Origin: Streptomyces chattanoogensis
Lineage (GTDB): Bacteria > Actinomycetota > Actinomycetes > Streptomycetales > Streptomycetaceae
Length of the DNA: 40,409 nucleotides
Direction of reading: 5' to 3'
Assembly: GCF_001294335.1 (NCBI RefSeq)
Contig: NZ_LGKG01000168.1
Location: 1-40,409, forward strand
Shown: positions 1 through 10,012 of the stretch, one piece after another
Numbering within the stretch: the first letter of the stretch is position 1
Layout: every line of letters starts with the position of its first letter
Notes under the pieces: model-generated
Seen by the model: the letters and a program-made list of their open reading frames with translations, nothing else
Database searches by the model: none
Told to the model about the DNA's origin: nothing
Position numbers and translations under genes: made by a program

Positions 1-6
1 GGCGCG

Positions 7-73
7 CCCCCGCCCCCACCCCCCGTCACCCTGCCCTCCCCCCTTCGGGGGGAGGGCAGGGTGGGGGCGGGGG
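7..73 (-). terminator. Long GC-rich hairpin, likely terminator
   Basis: Bases 27-43 and 47-63 form a perfect 17-bp stem closed by a TTC/TTCG loop. An outer pair of arms (7-19 and 61-73) is also exactly complementary and competes with the lower part of the inner stem. It lies about 110 bases beyond the end of the minus-strand gene that stops at 182, so termination of the protease operon is the simplest role. There is no clear T-tract, which is common for terminators in this GC range. The flanks 1-26 and 64-181 are C/G-rich and hold no convincing gene. Confidence 0.7.
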
Positions 74-181
74 AGGGTGTGTGGGTGGGGTGGGGGGCGG
101 AAGCTGCGATTCCGATCCGCATTCAGGCGGAAGCCACCGGTTCCCCGCATTCAGCCGCGGTTCCCCCCCCCGCCCCCGCCC

Positions 182-1057
182 TCAGCCGCTGCGCCGCCTC
201 CGTACCGCGGCGGCGCCGCACAGGCCGAGGGCCAGCAGGGCGGCGGCGCCCGCGACGGTGGAGGCGGCGGTGACCGGGAGGCCGCCGCCCGCCACCGCAC
301 CGGCCTCGGCCGGGTCCTTGCGGGCACCCGCCTTCACCGAGGCGCCCTCCTGGACGGCGGCCTGTGGCCCGTATCCCCCGGCTTCGCCGCGCCTGTCGTA
401 CGCGGAACCGGGGAGCTTGTCGCCGTACGCCTTCGCCACCCGCTTCTGATAGGCGGCGACGGTGCTGCCGTGCGCGCCGACGGCCTTCCGGGCGTCCGCG
501 TCCAGCGGCTCGACACGGTCGCCGCGCTGTACGTACCAGGCGTCGATCTGCGGCTCGTGGAAAACCGTCCCGGTCCCGCCCTTCGCGGCTCCGGCGGCGG
601 CGTAACGGGTCTCGTCGTCACCGCTCGCGATGTTGACGACCTTCCAGGCGGCGCCCCGCCGCACCGTCCACACCGAGGCCGTCCGCCCGTCGGCGGCGAC
701 CGCCTTGCTGGCGAGGAACTCGAGGCGGGCGACGGGGACGCCGGCCTTGCCGCGGACGAAGTCCGGGGAGAGGACGTACACGGGGACCGCGGCGCCCTCG
801 ATGCGCGGTTTCCCGGGTGCGGCGGCACGGGCTCCACCGCGTTCGCGGGCGCCACCGGGCTCATGGGCGAAGAACCGGGCGAGCGTGTCCAGGGTCGCGG
901 GGGCGCCGGCCGCCTCCCGGGCCGCGGTGATGCTTGCGCGGGGCGGGGCCTTGGGGGTCACGGGAGCGTCGGCGGCCTCGGCGGCGTACGGGGCGAGGCC
1001 GGTGAGAGCGGTGGCGAGCACCCCGGTGGCGGCGGCGCGGAGGATGCGCTTGGGCAT
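182..1057 (-). CDS. Secreted protein with LPVTA-type C-terminal wall-sorting signal
   Basis: A 291-residue exported protein of unknown function. Residues 1-28 form a signal peptide: a KR pair, an Ala/Leu core and an AEA-like cleavage region. The C-terminus carries LPVTA at residues 260-264, about 20 hydrophobic residues and a final RRRR, which is the three-part layout of a sortase signal. Streptomyces class E sortases usually take LAxTG, so LPxTA is a variant, and simple membrane anchoring by the same segment is the alternative. The middle is Ala-rich with short beta-like stretches and no domain I recognise. The start is 4 bases after the stop of the upstream protease gene, so the two are almost certainly co-transcribed and probably coupled. 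The pairing suggests a wall-bound partner, substrate or inhibitor of the protease; that is inference. Confidence 0.8.
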   Translation of the reverse strand: MPKRILRAAATGVLATALTGLAPYAAEAADAPVTPKAPPRASITAAREAAGAPATLDTLARFFAHEPGGARERGGARAAAPGKPRIEGAAVPVYVLSPDFVRGKAGVPVARLEFLASKAVAADGRTASVWTVRRGAAWKVVNIASGDDETRYAAAGAAKGGTGTVFHEPQIDAWYVQRGDRVEPLDADARKAVGAHGSTVAAYQKRVAKAYGDKLPGSAYDRRGEAGGYGPQAAVQEGASVKAGARKDPAEAGAVAGGGLPVTAASTVAGAAALLALGLCGAAAVRRRRSG

Positions 1058-1061
1058 GGCC

Positions 1062-1688
1062 TCAGGCTCCTATCCGGTAGAGGGAGTGCGTCCAGGAGAA
1101 GGAGCTGCCGTTCACGTAGTAGTCGTAGTCGCCCCAGTTGTAGCGGTTGTTGGAGCCCCAGGGGTCGCCCCAGTAGACCCGGTTGTCGGCCGTGTCGAAG
1201 CCGTAGATGACGTGCATGTGGCCGCCGCCGGAGGACCACTCGATGCGGGTCTCGATGGGCCGGTCGGCGTTGATCTCGGTCTGCACGGTGTCGTAGCGCA
1301 GATAGCCGGACACATAGGAGCCGGAGTTGATGCCCATCCAGTCGAAGGCGTTCTGCACATTGCCGAGCGTGGCCTGGTTGTTGGGGCAGGCGGTGTTCTG
1401 CGGGCGGCCGAAGGCGGCGTTGCAGAACTGGTTCTGGCTGTAGTTCCTGCCGTACCAGGACGCGATGGTGTTCCCGGAGCCGGCCCAGCACCAGTTGGTC
1501 TCTTCCTGGGCCTGCATCGAGATGTCGAGGCGGTTGGCGGCGGCCGCCTTGGTGGCGTGCGCCGGGGGCGTGTGCGCCGAGGCGGCAGCCTCGGGGAGCG
1601 TGGTGAGCGCCGTGAACGCGGCGAGGGTGAGCGCCGCTGCCGACAGCCGTCTGCGGCGCGCACGATGCGCATGGGGTGCACGGGTCAT
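1062..1688 (-). CDS. Secreted papain-fold cysteine protease (C39/C70-like)
   Basis: A 208-residue exported cysteine peptidase. An Arg-rich N-terminus and an Ala/Leu core (residues 1-38) make the signal peptide. The catalytic cysteine is C67 in the motif QEETNWCWAG, with Q61 placed for the oxyanion hole. H157 in GGGHMHVIYGF and D175 in YWGDPWG fit the remaining catalytic positions. This arrangement is typical of compact papain-like peptidases of the C39-like and C70 (AvrRpt2-like) groups found in secreted bacterial proteins. No ABC transporter is fused or adjacent, so it is not a bacteriocin-exporter peptidase domain. The start is supported by GGGAGGA about 6 bases upstream. It is the first gene of a two-gene operon with the LPVTA protein. 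The substrate is unknown. Confidence 0.85.
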   Translation of the reverse strand: MTRAPHAHRARRRRLSAAALTLAAFTALTTLPEAAASAHTPPAHATKAAAANRLDISMQAQEETNWCWAGSGNTIASWYGRNYSQNQFCNAAFGRPQNTACPNNQATLGNVQNAFDWMGINSGSYVSGYLRYDTVQTEINADRPIETRIEWSSGGGHMHVIYGFDTADNRVYWGDPWGSNNRYNWGDYDYYVNGSSFSWTHSLYRIGA

Positions 1689-1730
1689 GGCGTTCCTCCC
1701 GATGAGGGGGGTGAGGGGGGTGAGAGGAGC

Positions 1731-1758
1731 GCATCCGGATGCTGATGAGGAGCATCAG
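1731..1758 (-). promoter_or_regulatory. Palindrome and small hairpin upstream of the protease gene
   Basis: GCATCCGGATGC at 1731-1742 is a perfect 12-bp palindrome. It is followed at once by CTGATG/CATCAG arms (1742-1747 and 1753-1758) with a 5-base loop. Both sit 43-70 bases upstream of the protease start, where an operator or leader hairpin would act. No family of regulator can be assigned. Confidence 0.3.
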
Positions 1759-1895
1759 GTGTTGTCGCCCGCAGGTCAACACGCTTCAATGCGAGGTGAC
1801 ATGGGGGTGTGGACGGACGGGCCCGGATGTGAACGGCCGGTGCCCGGCGTACTGCAGTGAACAGGCAGTCAGCGCGTGAGGCGTGCGATCCGGTT

Positions 1896-1907
1896 GTGAA
1901 CGTTCAC
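1896..1907 (+). promoter_or_regulatory. Perfect palindrome GTGAACGTTCAC, candidate operator
   Basis: The 12-bp perfect palindrome lies 24 bases upstream of the HTH regulator's start. Two more GTGAAC half-sites occur at 1829-1834 and 1857-1862 in the same divergent intergenic region, which also serves the protease operon on the other strand. This is the pattern expected for binding by a self-regulating HTH protein, but no binding has been shown and the half-sites alone could be chance. Confidence 0.4.
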
Positions 1908-1930
1908 CCGCGCGCCGGAGGAATGAGGCA

Positions 1931-2890
1931 ATGGCACAGAACACTCCCGGGACGCCCCCGCTCACCCCCGAGTCGGCCGAGCTGGCGCAGTTGCTGCGCA
2001 CCGGCCCGTTCCATCTCGCCCTGCGCTGCGCGCTCACCGCCCGCGGGCTCGCGCTCACCCGCGTCCAGCACAAGCTCGCCCAGCGCGGCATCAAGGTCGG
2101 CGTGACCAGTCTGAGCTACTGGCAGCAGGGCGCCCGGCGCCCGCAGCGCCCCGAGTCGCTGCGGGCGGTGCGTGCCCTGGAGGAGGTCCTGGAGCTGCCC
2201 GCGGGCTCGCTGCACCGCCTCCTGGTGCCCGAGGGCGGCACCCGCCCCGAGGCCGAGCGCCCGGCCGCGCGCTCGTACCGCTCCCTGATGGCGCCCGCCG
2301 GCGTGCTGCAGCAGCTGTTCGCCGAGCTGGAGACCCCCGCGGACGGCGGGCTGCACACCGTCGGCCATCACGAACGCGTCCTGATCGGGCCGCGCCGCGA
2401 GCTGAGCGCCCGTGAATCGCTGCAGGTGGTCCGGGCGCACCGGGACGGCGTCGACCGTTATGTCGCCATCCACCGGGGCGACAAGGGCTGCGATCCCTCG
2501 CGGGTGCGGGTGGAGGCGGCGGAGAACTGCCGGCTGGGGCGGGTGCGCGGGGACGCGGACGCCGGGGTGGTGGTCGCCGAGCTGCTCTTCGACGTCCGGC
2601 TCCGGGCCGGTGACACCCATGTCTTCGGGTACGCCTTCGAGGACGGCAGCGGCGGCTCCAGCACGGAGTACGTCCGCGGCTTCAGCTTCGCGGGCGGCCA
2701 GTACGTCCTTCAGGTGCGCTTCGACGAGGCGGCGCTGCCGGTGCGCTGCCGCCGCTTCGCCCAGACCTCGGCACACGCCCCGCGCAGCGCCCAGCAGGAG
2801 CTCACGCTCAGCGGTACGCACCGGGGCGTCCACCTGGTGGAACAGGGCGTACGGCCCGGGATACTCGGCATCGGGTGGGATTGGGGATGA
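1931..2890 (+). CDS. HTH (XRE-like) DNA-binding protein with beta-rich C-terminal domain
   Basis: A 319-residue predicted transcription regulator. Residues about 20-80 form a helical DNA-binding region (ARGLALTRVQHKLAQRG, then a recognition-helix-like TSLSYWQQGARRPQRPES), as in XRE-type proteins in which a short conserved N-terminal domain chooses the operator. Residues about 125-319 are predominantly beta with no named domain, probably sensing or oligomerisation. I chose the ATG at 1931 because GGAGG sits 9 bases upstream at 1917-1921; an in-frame ATG at 1883 would add 16 unlikely residues. The gene is divergent from the secreted protease operon, with GTGAAC sites between them, so control of that operon is possible. 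The last codons run into a tandem repeat that begins at 2871, so the C-terminal GIGWDWG may be a late addition. Confidence 0.75.
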   Translation: MAQNTPGTPPLTPESAELAQLLRTGPFHLALRCALTARGLALTRVQHKLAQRGIKVGVTSLSYWQQGARRPQRPESLRAVRALEEVLELPAGSLHRLLVPEGGTRPEAERPAARSYRSLMAPAGVLQQLFAELETPADGGLHTVGHHERVLIGPRRELSARESLQVVRAHRDGVDRYVAIHRGDKGCDPSRVRVEAAENCRLGRVRGDADAGVVVAELLFDVRLRAGDTHVFGYAFEDGSGGSSTEYVRGFSFAGGQYVLQVRFDEAALPVRCRRFAQTSAHAPRSAQQELTLSGTHRGVHLVEQGVRPGILGIGWDWG

Positions 2891-2975
2891 GGCAGTATCG
2901 GGTGGGATGGGGGATAAGACAGGCATCGGGTGGGACGGGGGATGAGGCGGCATCGGGTGGGACAGGGTGACGGGG
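2871..2975. repeat. G-rich 27/28-bp tandem repeat, about four copies
   Basis: The core TCGGGTGGGA recurs at 2871, 2898, 2926 and 2953, giving periods of 27, 28 and 27 bases. The units also share GGGGATGAGGC-like tails. The first copy encodes the end of the upstream regulator and the others lie in the convergent gap before the Rieske gene. Many GGG runs make G-quadruplex formation on the plus strand possible. Copy number may vary between strains. Confidence 0.85.
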
Positions 2976-2991
2976 CGGGCTCGGTGCCGGC

Positions 2992-3402
2992 TCAGCCCGC
3001 CATCAGCTTGCCGTCCTTGACCCGGACGGGGACCTCCTCCAGCGGGCGGGTCGCCGGGCCCTGGACGACCTTCCCGGTGGCCACCTCGAAGCGGCTGCCG
3101 TGCTGCGGGCAGACGCCCTGCTTCTTCTCGATCTTGTTCAGTACCGCGCCCATGTGCGTGCACACGGTGCTGAAGCACTTGAACTCGCCCTTGACGGGCT
3201 GCGAGACCAGCAGCCGCTGCTCGGCGTAGAGCCTGGCGCCGCCGACCGGCACGTCCGAGGCCGGGCCCAGTTCGGTGGGCGCGTCCGAGGCGGGCCGGGT
3301 GCCCGGCTTCTGCTGTCCCGTGCCACAGGCGGCGGCGAAGCAGACGGCACCCGCGAGCGCGGCCCCGCGCAGCACGGTCCGGCGGTCGGGGGACGCACTC
3401 AT
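2992..3402 (-). CDS. Rieske [2Fe-2S] protein, Tat-exported with lipobox-like cysteine
   Basis: A 136-residue Rieske ferredoxin-type protein, likely held on the outer face of the membrane. The N-terminus has a twin-arginine motif (RRTVLRG, residues 7-13), a hydrophobic core and a lipobox-like AAAC ending at C26. The cluster ligands are C81 and H83 (CTH) and C98 and H101 (CPQH), all four present. This size is typical of the small stand-alone Rieske proteins common in Streptomyces, usually annotated as putative electron carriers with unknown partners. The start at 3402 is chosen because AGGAG lies at 3409-3413. It begins 14 bases after the last codon of the transporter remnant, so it was probably the distal gene of that sugar operon and may now rely on another promoter. 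Confidence 0.87.
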   Translation of the reverse strand: MSASPDRRTVLRGAALAGAVCFAAACGTGQQKPGTRPASDAPTELGPASDVPVGGARLYAEQRLLVSQPVKGEFKCFSTVCTHMGAVLNKIEKKQGVCPQHGSRFEVATGKVVQGPATRPLEEVPVRVKDGKLMAG

Positions 3403-3416
3403 GTCGTAACTCCTGA

Positions 3417-4235
3417 TCAGTGGGCGGCGCCGGCCCCCGACGATACCGGGGCGGCGTGCTCGCCGTGGCGGCGGTCCGCCCTGCCCCGCAGCAGCTCCTG
3501 CTCGAACTCCTCCAGGCTGCGTCCCTTGGCCTCCGGCGGCAGCCGCCGGACATCGCCGCACACATCCCCGGCGCACCGGTCAGCAGCAGCGGCTTGCGCC
3601 CCTTGCGGCCGTTCAGCCTCCCCAAGCTCTCGGCTCCGCTCGAGCGGGGCGGTACCCCCACCGCGGGCAGCGTCATCAGCATGTTCAGCAGGCCGATGCC
3701 GACATGGGCGAGGATCGCGCCGTCGGAGCCGAAGCCGATGTCCGTGAGCAGGGTCGGCGCGTAGGAGATGATCGTGTTGATGCCGACGAAGTTCTGGAAG
3801 AGGACCGGCAGCGTCCCGATCACGAACACCGCCCGCAGCCGGGGCGGGAGCAGCCGCCGCAGGGTCAGCGGCTCACGTTCCGCCCGCTCCGCGCGCTCGG
3901 TCTCGGCCAGCTCCTCGCCCGCCGCCCCGGCGTCGCCGCGCAGCCGCGTCACTACCGTGCGGGCCTGTGCGCTGCGGCCCTTGGCCACCAGCCGGCGCGG
4001 GCTCTGAGGCTGGGCGACGATGCCCAGCGCCAGGACGGCGGCCGGGACGGCGGCCAGGACGGCGGCCGGGACGGCGCCGAGGCCGATCATCCAGCGCCAG
4101 GCCTGTGCGTCGGCGAGCAGGTAGTCGGTGACCTACGCGACGAATATGCCGGCCGTGACCAGGAGCTGCATCAGGGACGTCAGACCGCCGCGGAGGTGCT
4201 TGGGTGCGAGTTCGGTCAGGCTCCTCACGACGTCG
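3417..4235 (-). pseudogene. Decayed sugar:H+ symporter (MFS sugar porter family)
   Basis: Pieces of an MFS sugar porter lie in order on the minus strand. ELAPKHLRGGLTSLMQ is followed by VA, a TAG stop (4133-4135) where the family has Tyr, then VTDYLLADAQAWRWMIG in the same frame. Next come the central loop (AQPQSPR), NFVGINTIISYAPTLL and RKGRKPLLL. After GMCAAM the remaining transmembrane helices are missing, and the C-terminal PEAKGRSLEEFEQE appears in another frame, ending with TGA at 3417. The first 120 or so residues before ELAP are also absent. In addition, about 45 bases of a small palindromic element are inserted in frame before RKGRKP. One nonsense codon, one insertion, one deletion with frameshift and a lost 5' end make activity impossible. 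The intact gene would have been the transporter of the adjacent lacI-pfkB locus. Confidence 0.9.
3618..3661. repeat. Small palindromic element inside the transporter remnant
   Basis: About 44 bases with a perfect core CCGCTCGAGCGG at 3636-3647, flanked by CTCCCCAAGCT on one side and GGTACCCCCA on the other. It interrupts the conserved loop just before RKGRKPLLL of the pseudogene and adds about 15 codons without breaking the frame. It resembles short repeated sequences I recall from Streptomyces intergenic regions, but I cannot test its copy number here. Confidence 0.6.
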
Positions 4236-4268
4236 TGCGGGTGCGGCGTGCCGCGAAGGTAGCGTGTA

Positions 4269-4294
4269 CGTAAACGCTTACGCAAGCGTTTACG
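4269..4294. promoter_or_regulatory. LacI-family operator palindrome
   Basis: CGTAAACGCTT (4269-4279) and AAGCGTTTACG (4284-4294) are perfect inverted 11-base arms around the spacer ACGC. The TAAACG...CGTTTA content is typical of LacI/GalR-family operators. It lies between the transporter remnant (minus strand) and the lacI gene (plus strand), so it could once have governed both directions. The right arm overlaps the proposed -35 of the lacI promoter. Confidence 0.85.
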
Positions 4295-4318
4295 CGTAGC
4301 CCTGGATGCTCGTACTGT
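4289..4318 (+). promoter_or_regulatory. Probable lacI-pfkB promoter
   Basis: TTTACG at 4289-4294 and TACTGT at 4313-4318 are 18 bases apart, giving a plausible -35/-10 pair that leaves a leader of about 80 bases before the ATG at 4403. The -35 lies inside the LacI palindrome, so bound repressor would block the polymerase. The hexamers only partly match consensus. Confidence 0.45.
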
Positions 4319-4402
4319 GGTGGACTCGCGGGACGGCGGCCACAGGTGCCGCCGGCGACCGGCGCCATGGCGGCGCGGCGGCCCGGGGGAGGAAGAGACC
4401 GG

Positions 4403-5491
4403 ATGACGACGATGGTGGACGTGGCACGGCGCGCGGGCGTCTCCGTGGCCACGGTCTCGCATGTGCTGAACGGGACCCGGCCGGTGCGCCCCGGCACCCG
4501 CGCCGCGGTGCTCGCCGCCATCGACGAACTGGGCTACACCCACAACACCCTCGCCCGGTCGCTGGTCACCGCCCGCACCCGCTCCATCGGCCTCGCGGTC
4601 TCCGCGATCAGCAACCCGTACTTCACCGAGATCCTCCAGGGCGTCGAGGCCGGCGCCCTGGAGGCCGGCTACAGCCTGCTGATCGCCGATCCGCACGACG
4701 ACCCGCGGCATGAGCGCAGGGTCGTCCAGCTGCTCCACGAGCGGAGGGTGGACGGCATGATCGTCGCACCGTCCGCGGAGCCCGCGGAGACGGTCGGCTA
4801 TCTGGCCCGGCGCGGGGTGCCCACCGTCTTCCTGGACCGGCTGGTCGACGACGCGCAGGGACAGGCGGGCGACGGCCGGGCGGGCCACGACCAGGTGTGC
4901 GCCGAGAGCACCGGCCCGGTACGCCAACTGGTAGGGCATCTCGCCGACTTGGGGCACACCCGGATCGGCCTGGTGGCCGGGCTGCCGGGCCTGAGTACGA
5001 CCACCGAACGGGTCCGGGGCTATCGCGAGGGCCTGCGCGCCCGGGGCCTGGCGTTCGCCCCCGAGCTGCTGGCCGGCGGCAGCTCCGAGGCGGAGGGCGC
5101 CCAGGACGCCACCGGCCGTCTGCTCGCCGCGCCCGAGCCGCCCACCGCGGTCATCACCGCCAACAACGCGATGACCATCGGCGCCCTCCGGGCCCTGCGC
5201 GAGCGCGGTCTGGAGGTCCCCCGCGACATCGCGCTGGCCTGCTTCGACGACTTCTCCTGGGCCGATCTCTTCGCGCCCCGGCTGACCGCGATCGCCCAGC
5301 CCAGCAAGGAGATCGGGGCCACGGCGGTCCGGCTGCTGCTGGAGCGCCTGGAGGAGCCGGACCGGCCGTCCCGTACCGTCCGGCTGCCCTGCACCTTTGT
5401 GCACCGTACGTCGTGCGGCTGCCCCGAACCCGTGCCGGCCACCGCCCCGGCCGCCTCCCCAGCTGCCCAGGAAAGGAACCACACCCCGTGA
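4403..5491 (+). CDS. LacI-family transcriptional repressor
   Basis: A 362-residue regulator of normal length for the LacI/GalR family. Residues 4-25 are the helix-turn-helix (VDVARRAGVSVATVSHVLNG), followed by the hinge helix region (NTLARSLVTARTRSIGL). The periplasmic-binding-like effector domain covers about 60-335, with the usual ISNPYFTEI and GLVAGLPG segments. The start at 4403 follows GGGGGAGG at 4385-4392 by 10 bases. The gene overlaps the downstream sugar kinase at GTGA, so the pair is one transcriptional and translational unit. Together with the operator at 4269 this predicts autoregulation and induction by a sugar, most likely the kinase substrate or its precursor. The C-terminal 20 residues are Pro/Ala-rich and look dispensable. 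The cognate transporter next door is dead, so the present inducer is uncertain. Confidence 0.92.
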   Translation: MTTMVDVARRAGVSVATVSHVLNGTRPVRPGTRAAVLAAIDELGYTHNTLARSLVTARTRSIGLAVSAISNPYFTEILQGVEAGALEAGYSLLIADPHDDPRHERRVVQLLHERRVDGMIVAPSAEPAETVGYLARRGVPTVFLDRLVDDAQGQAGDGRAGHDQVCAESTGPVRQLVGHLADLGHTRIGLVAGLPGLSTTTERVRGYREGLRARGLAFAPELLAGGSSEAEGAQDATGRLLAAPEPPTAVITANNAMTIGALRALRERGLEVPRDIALACFDDFSWADLFAPRLTAIAQPSKEIGATAVRLLLERLEEPDRPSRTVRLPCTFVHRTSCGCPEPVPATAPAASPAAQERNHTP

Positions 5492-6447
5492 TCGTCGTCG
5501 CCGGCGAGGCGCTGATCGACCTCGTCCCCAGCCCCCAGGAACCTTCCGGAAACGGCGGGCTGCCCGCCCTGCTGCCGCGGCGCGGCGGCGGTCCGTACAA
5601 CACCGCGGTCGCCCTGGGGCGGCTGGGCTCGCCCACCGCCTTCTGCTCACGGATCTCGACCGACACCTTCGGCGAGGCGCTGCTGGACGGGCTGCGGACC
5701 GGCGGCGTGGACATCTCTCTGGTGCAGCGCGGGGGCGAGCCGACCACGCTCGCGGTGGCGGACATCAGCCCCGACGGTTCGGCCGGATACGGCTTCTATG
5801 CGGACGGCACGGCCGACCGGCTCTTCGCCCTGCCGGACGCGCTGCCGGACGCGGCCCGCGCGCTCTCGCTGGGCACCTGTTCGCTGGTGCTGGAGCCGGG
5901 GGCGAGCGCGTACGAGGCGCTGCTGCGGCGGGAGGCCGGGCGCGGGGTGTGCACGGCGCTCGATCCCAACATCCGGCCCGGTCTGATCCCGGACGCGGAG
6001 GCCTACCGGGACCGTTTCCGCTCGTGGCTGCCGTATCTGACGCTGCTGAAGCTGTCGGAGGAGGACGCGGGGTGGCTGGCGGGTGCGGAGCCGGACGCCG
6101 GCCGGGCGGTGGTCACCGCCGCGGCCAGGGGATGGCTGGGGCAGGGCCCCGCGGCGATCGTGATCACCCGGGGCGGCGACGGTCTGACGGTGCTGACGCC
6201 GGACGGCGGTGAGGTGACCGTGCCGGGGCGCCGGGTCGAGGTGGTCGACACCATCGGCGCGGGCGACACGGTCAATGCCGCGCTGCTGCACCGGCTGGAC
6301 GTCCATGACGCCCTCACCCGCGAGGCCGTCGCCGCGCTCGGCCCGGACGACTGGCGCGACATCCTCGGCTTCGCCGCCCGCGCCGCCGCCGTCACCTGCT
6401 CCCGCGCGGGCGCCGAGCCGCCGTACGCCGCGGAGGTCACCGGCTAG
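5488..6447 (+). CDS. PfkB-family carbohydrate kinase (fructokinase-like)
   Basis: A 319-residue ATP-dependent sugar kinase of the ribokinase/PfkB family. The N-terminal signature includes GGGPYNTAVALGRLG (residues 33-47), which binds the sugar and forms the lid hinge. The C-terminal signature is DTIGAGDTVNAALL (254-267), in which D260 is the catalytic base and GAGD forms the anion hole. Residues such as ALDPNIRPG (157-165) agree with fructokinases. The usual GAGDTF has Val instead of Phe, a mild change. Translation starts at GTG 5488, which overlaps the lacI stop (GTGA), with AAGGA at 5473-5477 as ribosome site. Together with LacI it suggests phosphorylation of fructose or a related ketose; the exact sugar cannot be fixed from sequence. 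Confidence 0.9.
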   Translation: MIVVAGEALIDLVPSPQEPSGNGGLPALLPRRGGGPYNTAVALGRLGSPTAFCSRISTDTFGEALLDGLRTGGVDISLVQRGGEPTTLAVADISPDGSAGYGFYADGTADRLFALPDALPDAARALSLGTCSLVLEPGASAYEALLRREAGRGVCTALDPNIRPGLIPDAEAYRDRFRSWLPYLTLLKLSEEDAGWLAGAEPDAGRAVVTAAARGWLGQGPAAIVITRGGDGLTVLTPDGGEVTVPGRRVEVVDTIGAGDTVNAALLHRLDVHDALTREAVAALGPDDWRDILGFAARAAAVTCSRAGAEPPYAAEVTG

Positions 6448-6488
6448 GCCTGCCCGGCGGATCGGGGCCGGAAAGGCCGCGGCGTCCG

Positions 6489-6527
6489 GTGCTCCCCCAC
6501 GCCTTGAGGGCACGGGGAGGTCCCCCC
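6489..6527. repeat. Short CTCCCC/GGGGAG hairpin element in convergent gap
   Basis: CTCCCC (6492-6497) and GGGGAG (6514-6519) flank the near-palindromic core GCCTTGAGGGC at 6501-6511. The layout matches a common Streptomyces intergenic repeat I recall. It lies 42 bases after the kinase and about 200 bases beyond the 3' end of uvrA, so it may help to terminate either transcript. The rest of 6448-6724 shows no gene. Confidence 0.5.
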
Positions 6528-6724
6528 TCGCGTCGCTCCGTCCCGGCTCGTTCCTTGATCCCCGGAAGCCGAGCCGCATCGGCAGGCGCCGGAGCGGCCT
6601 GACAGCGGAGCTATGGGGACAGGCCTGGCCGGGCGCCTCCGGCTGCGGCGGGCGCGGAGGCACGGACGGCCGGATTTCCGCCGTACGCCCCTCCGCGCCG
6701 CTCGGCGTCAGGACGCCCCTCGCG

Positions 6725-9754
<3,030 letters not shown>

Positions 9755-10012
9755 GCCGGTCGGCACCTTTCTTGGAGAGGGGCGGGAGCCGCGGCTCTGC
9801 GTCCGCCGCTCGGTGCGAGCAGAGGCGGCGGAGCGGAGCGGAGCCCCCGCCCCAGGGTATGGGGACCGCCGCGGCACTGTCTTTGTGATGCCATAACGAG
9901 CCTATAGCACGTGCATTCGATTTACGGTACGCGCAAGCTCTCTTCACCCGAACGTGTGGCGGCCCCGCAGCCTTCCCGCCCTGGGCCCGGCCCCGCCCCG
10001 GCCCTGGCGCGG

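Noticed and set aside
2871..2975. CRISPR array
   Set aside because: The units are contiguous and nearly identical along their whole length, with no unique spacers and no cas genes.
1904..4090. A 728-codon minus-strand frame spanning the regulator, the repeat and the transporter remnant
   Set aside because: Only the transporter fragment in it is meaningful. The rest is antisense to the HTH regulator or overlaps the Rieske gene.
9949..9962. CGAACGTGTG upstream of uvrA as a LexA/SOS box
   Set aside because: The left half matches CGAAC but the right half lacks GTTCG, so it does not meet the actinobacterial consensus. No better site was seen before uvrA or uvrB.
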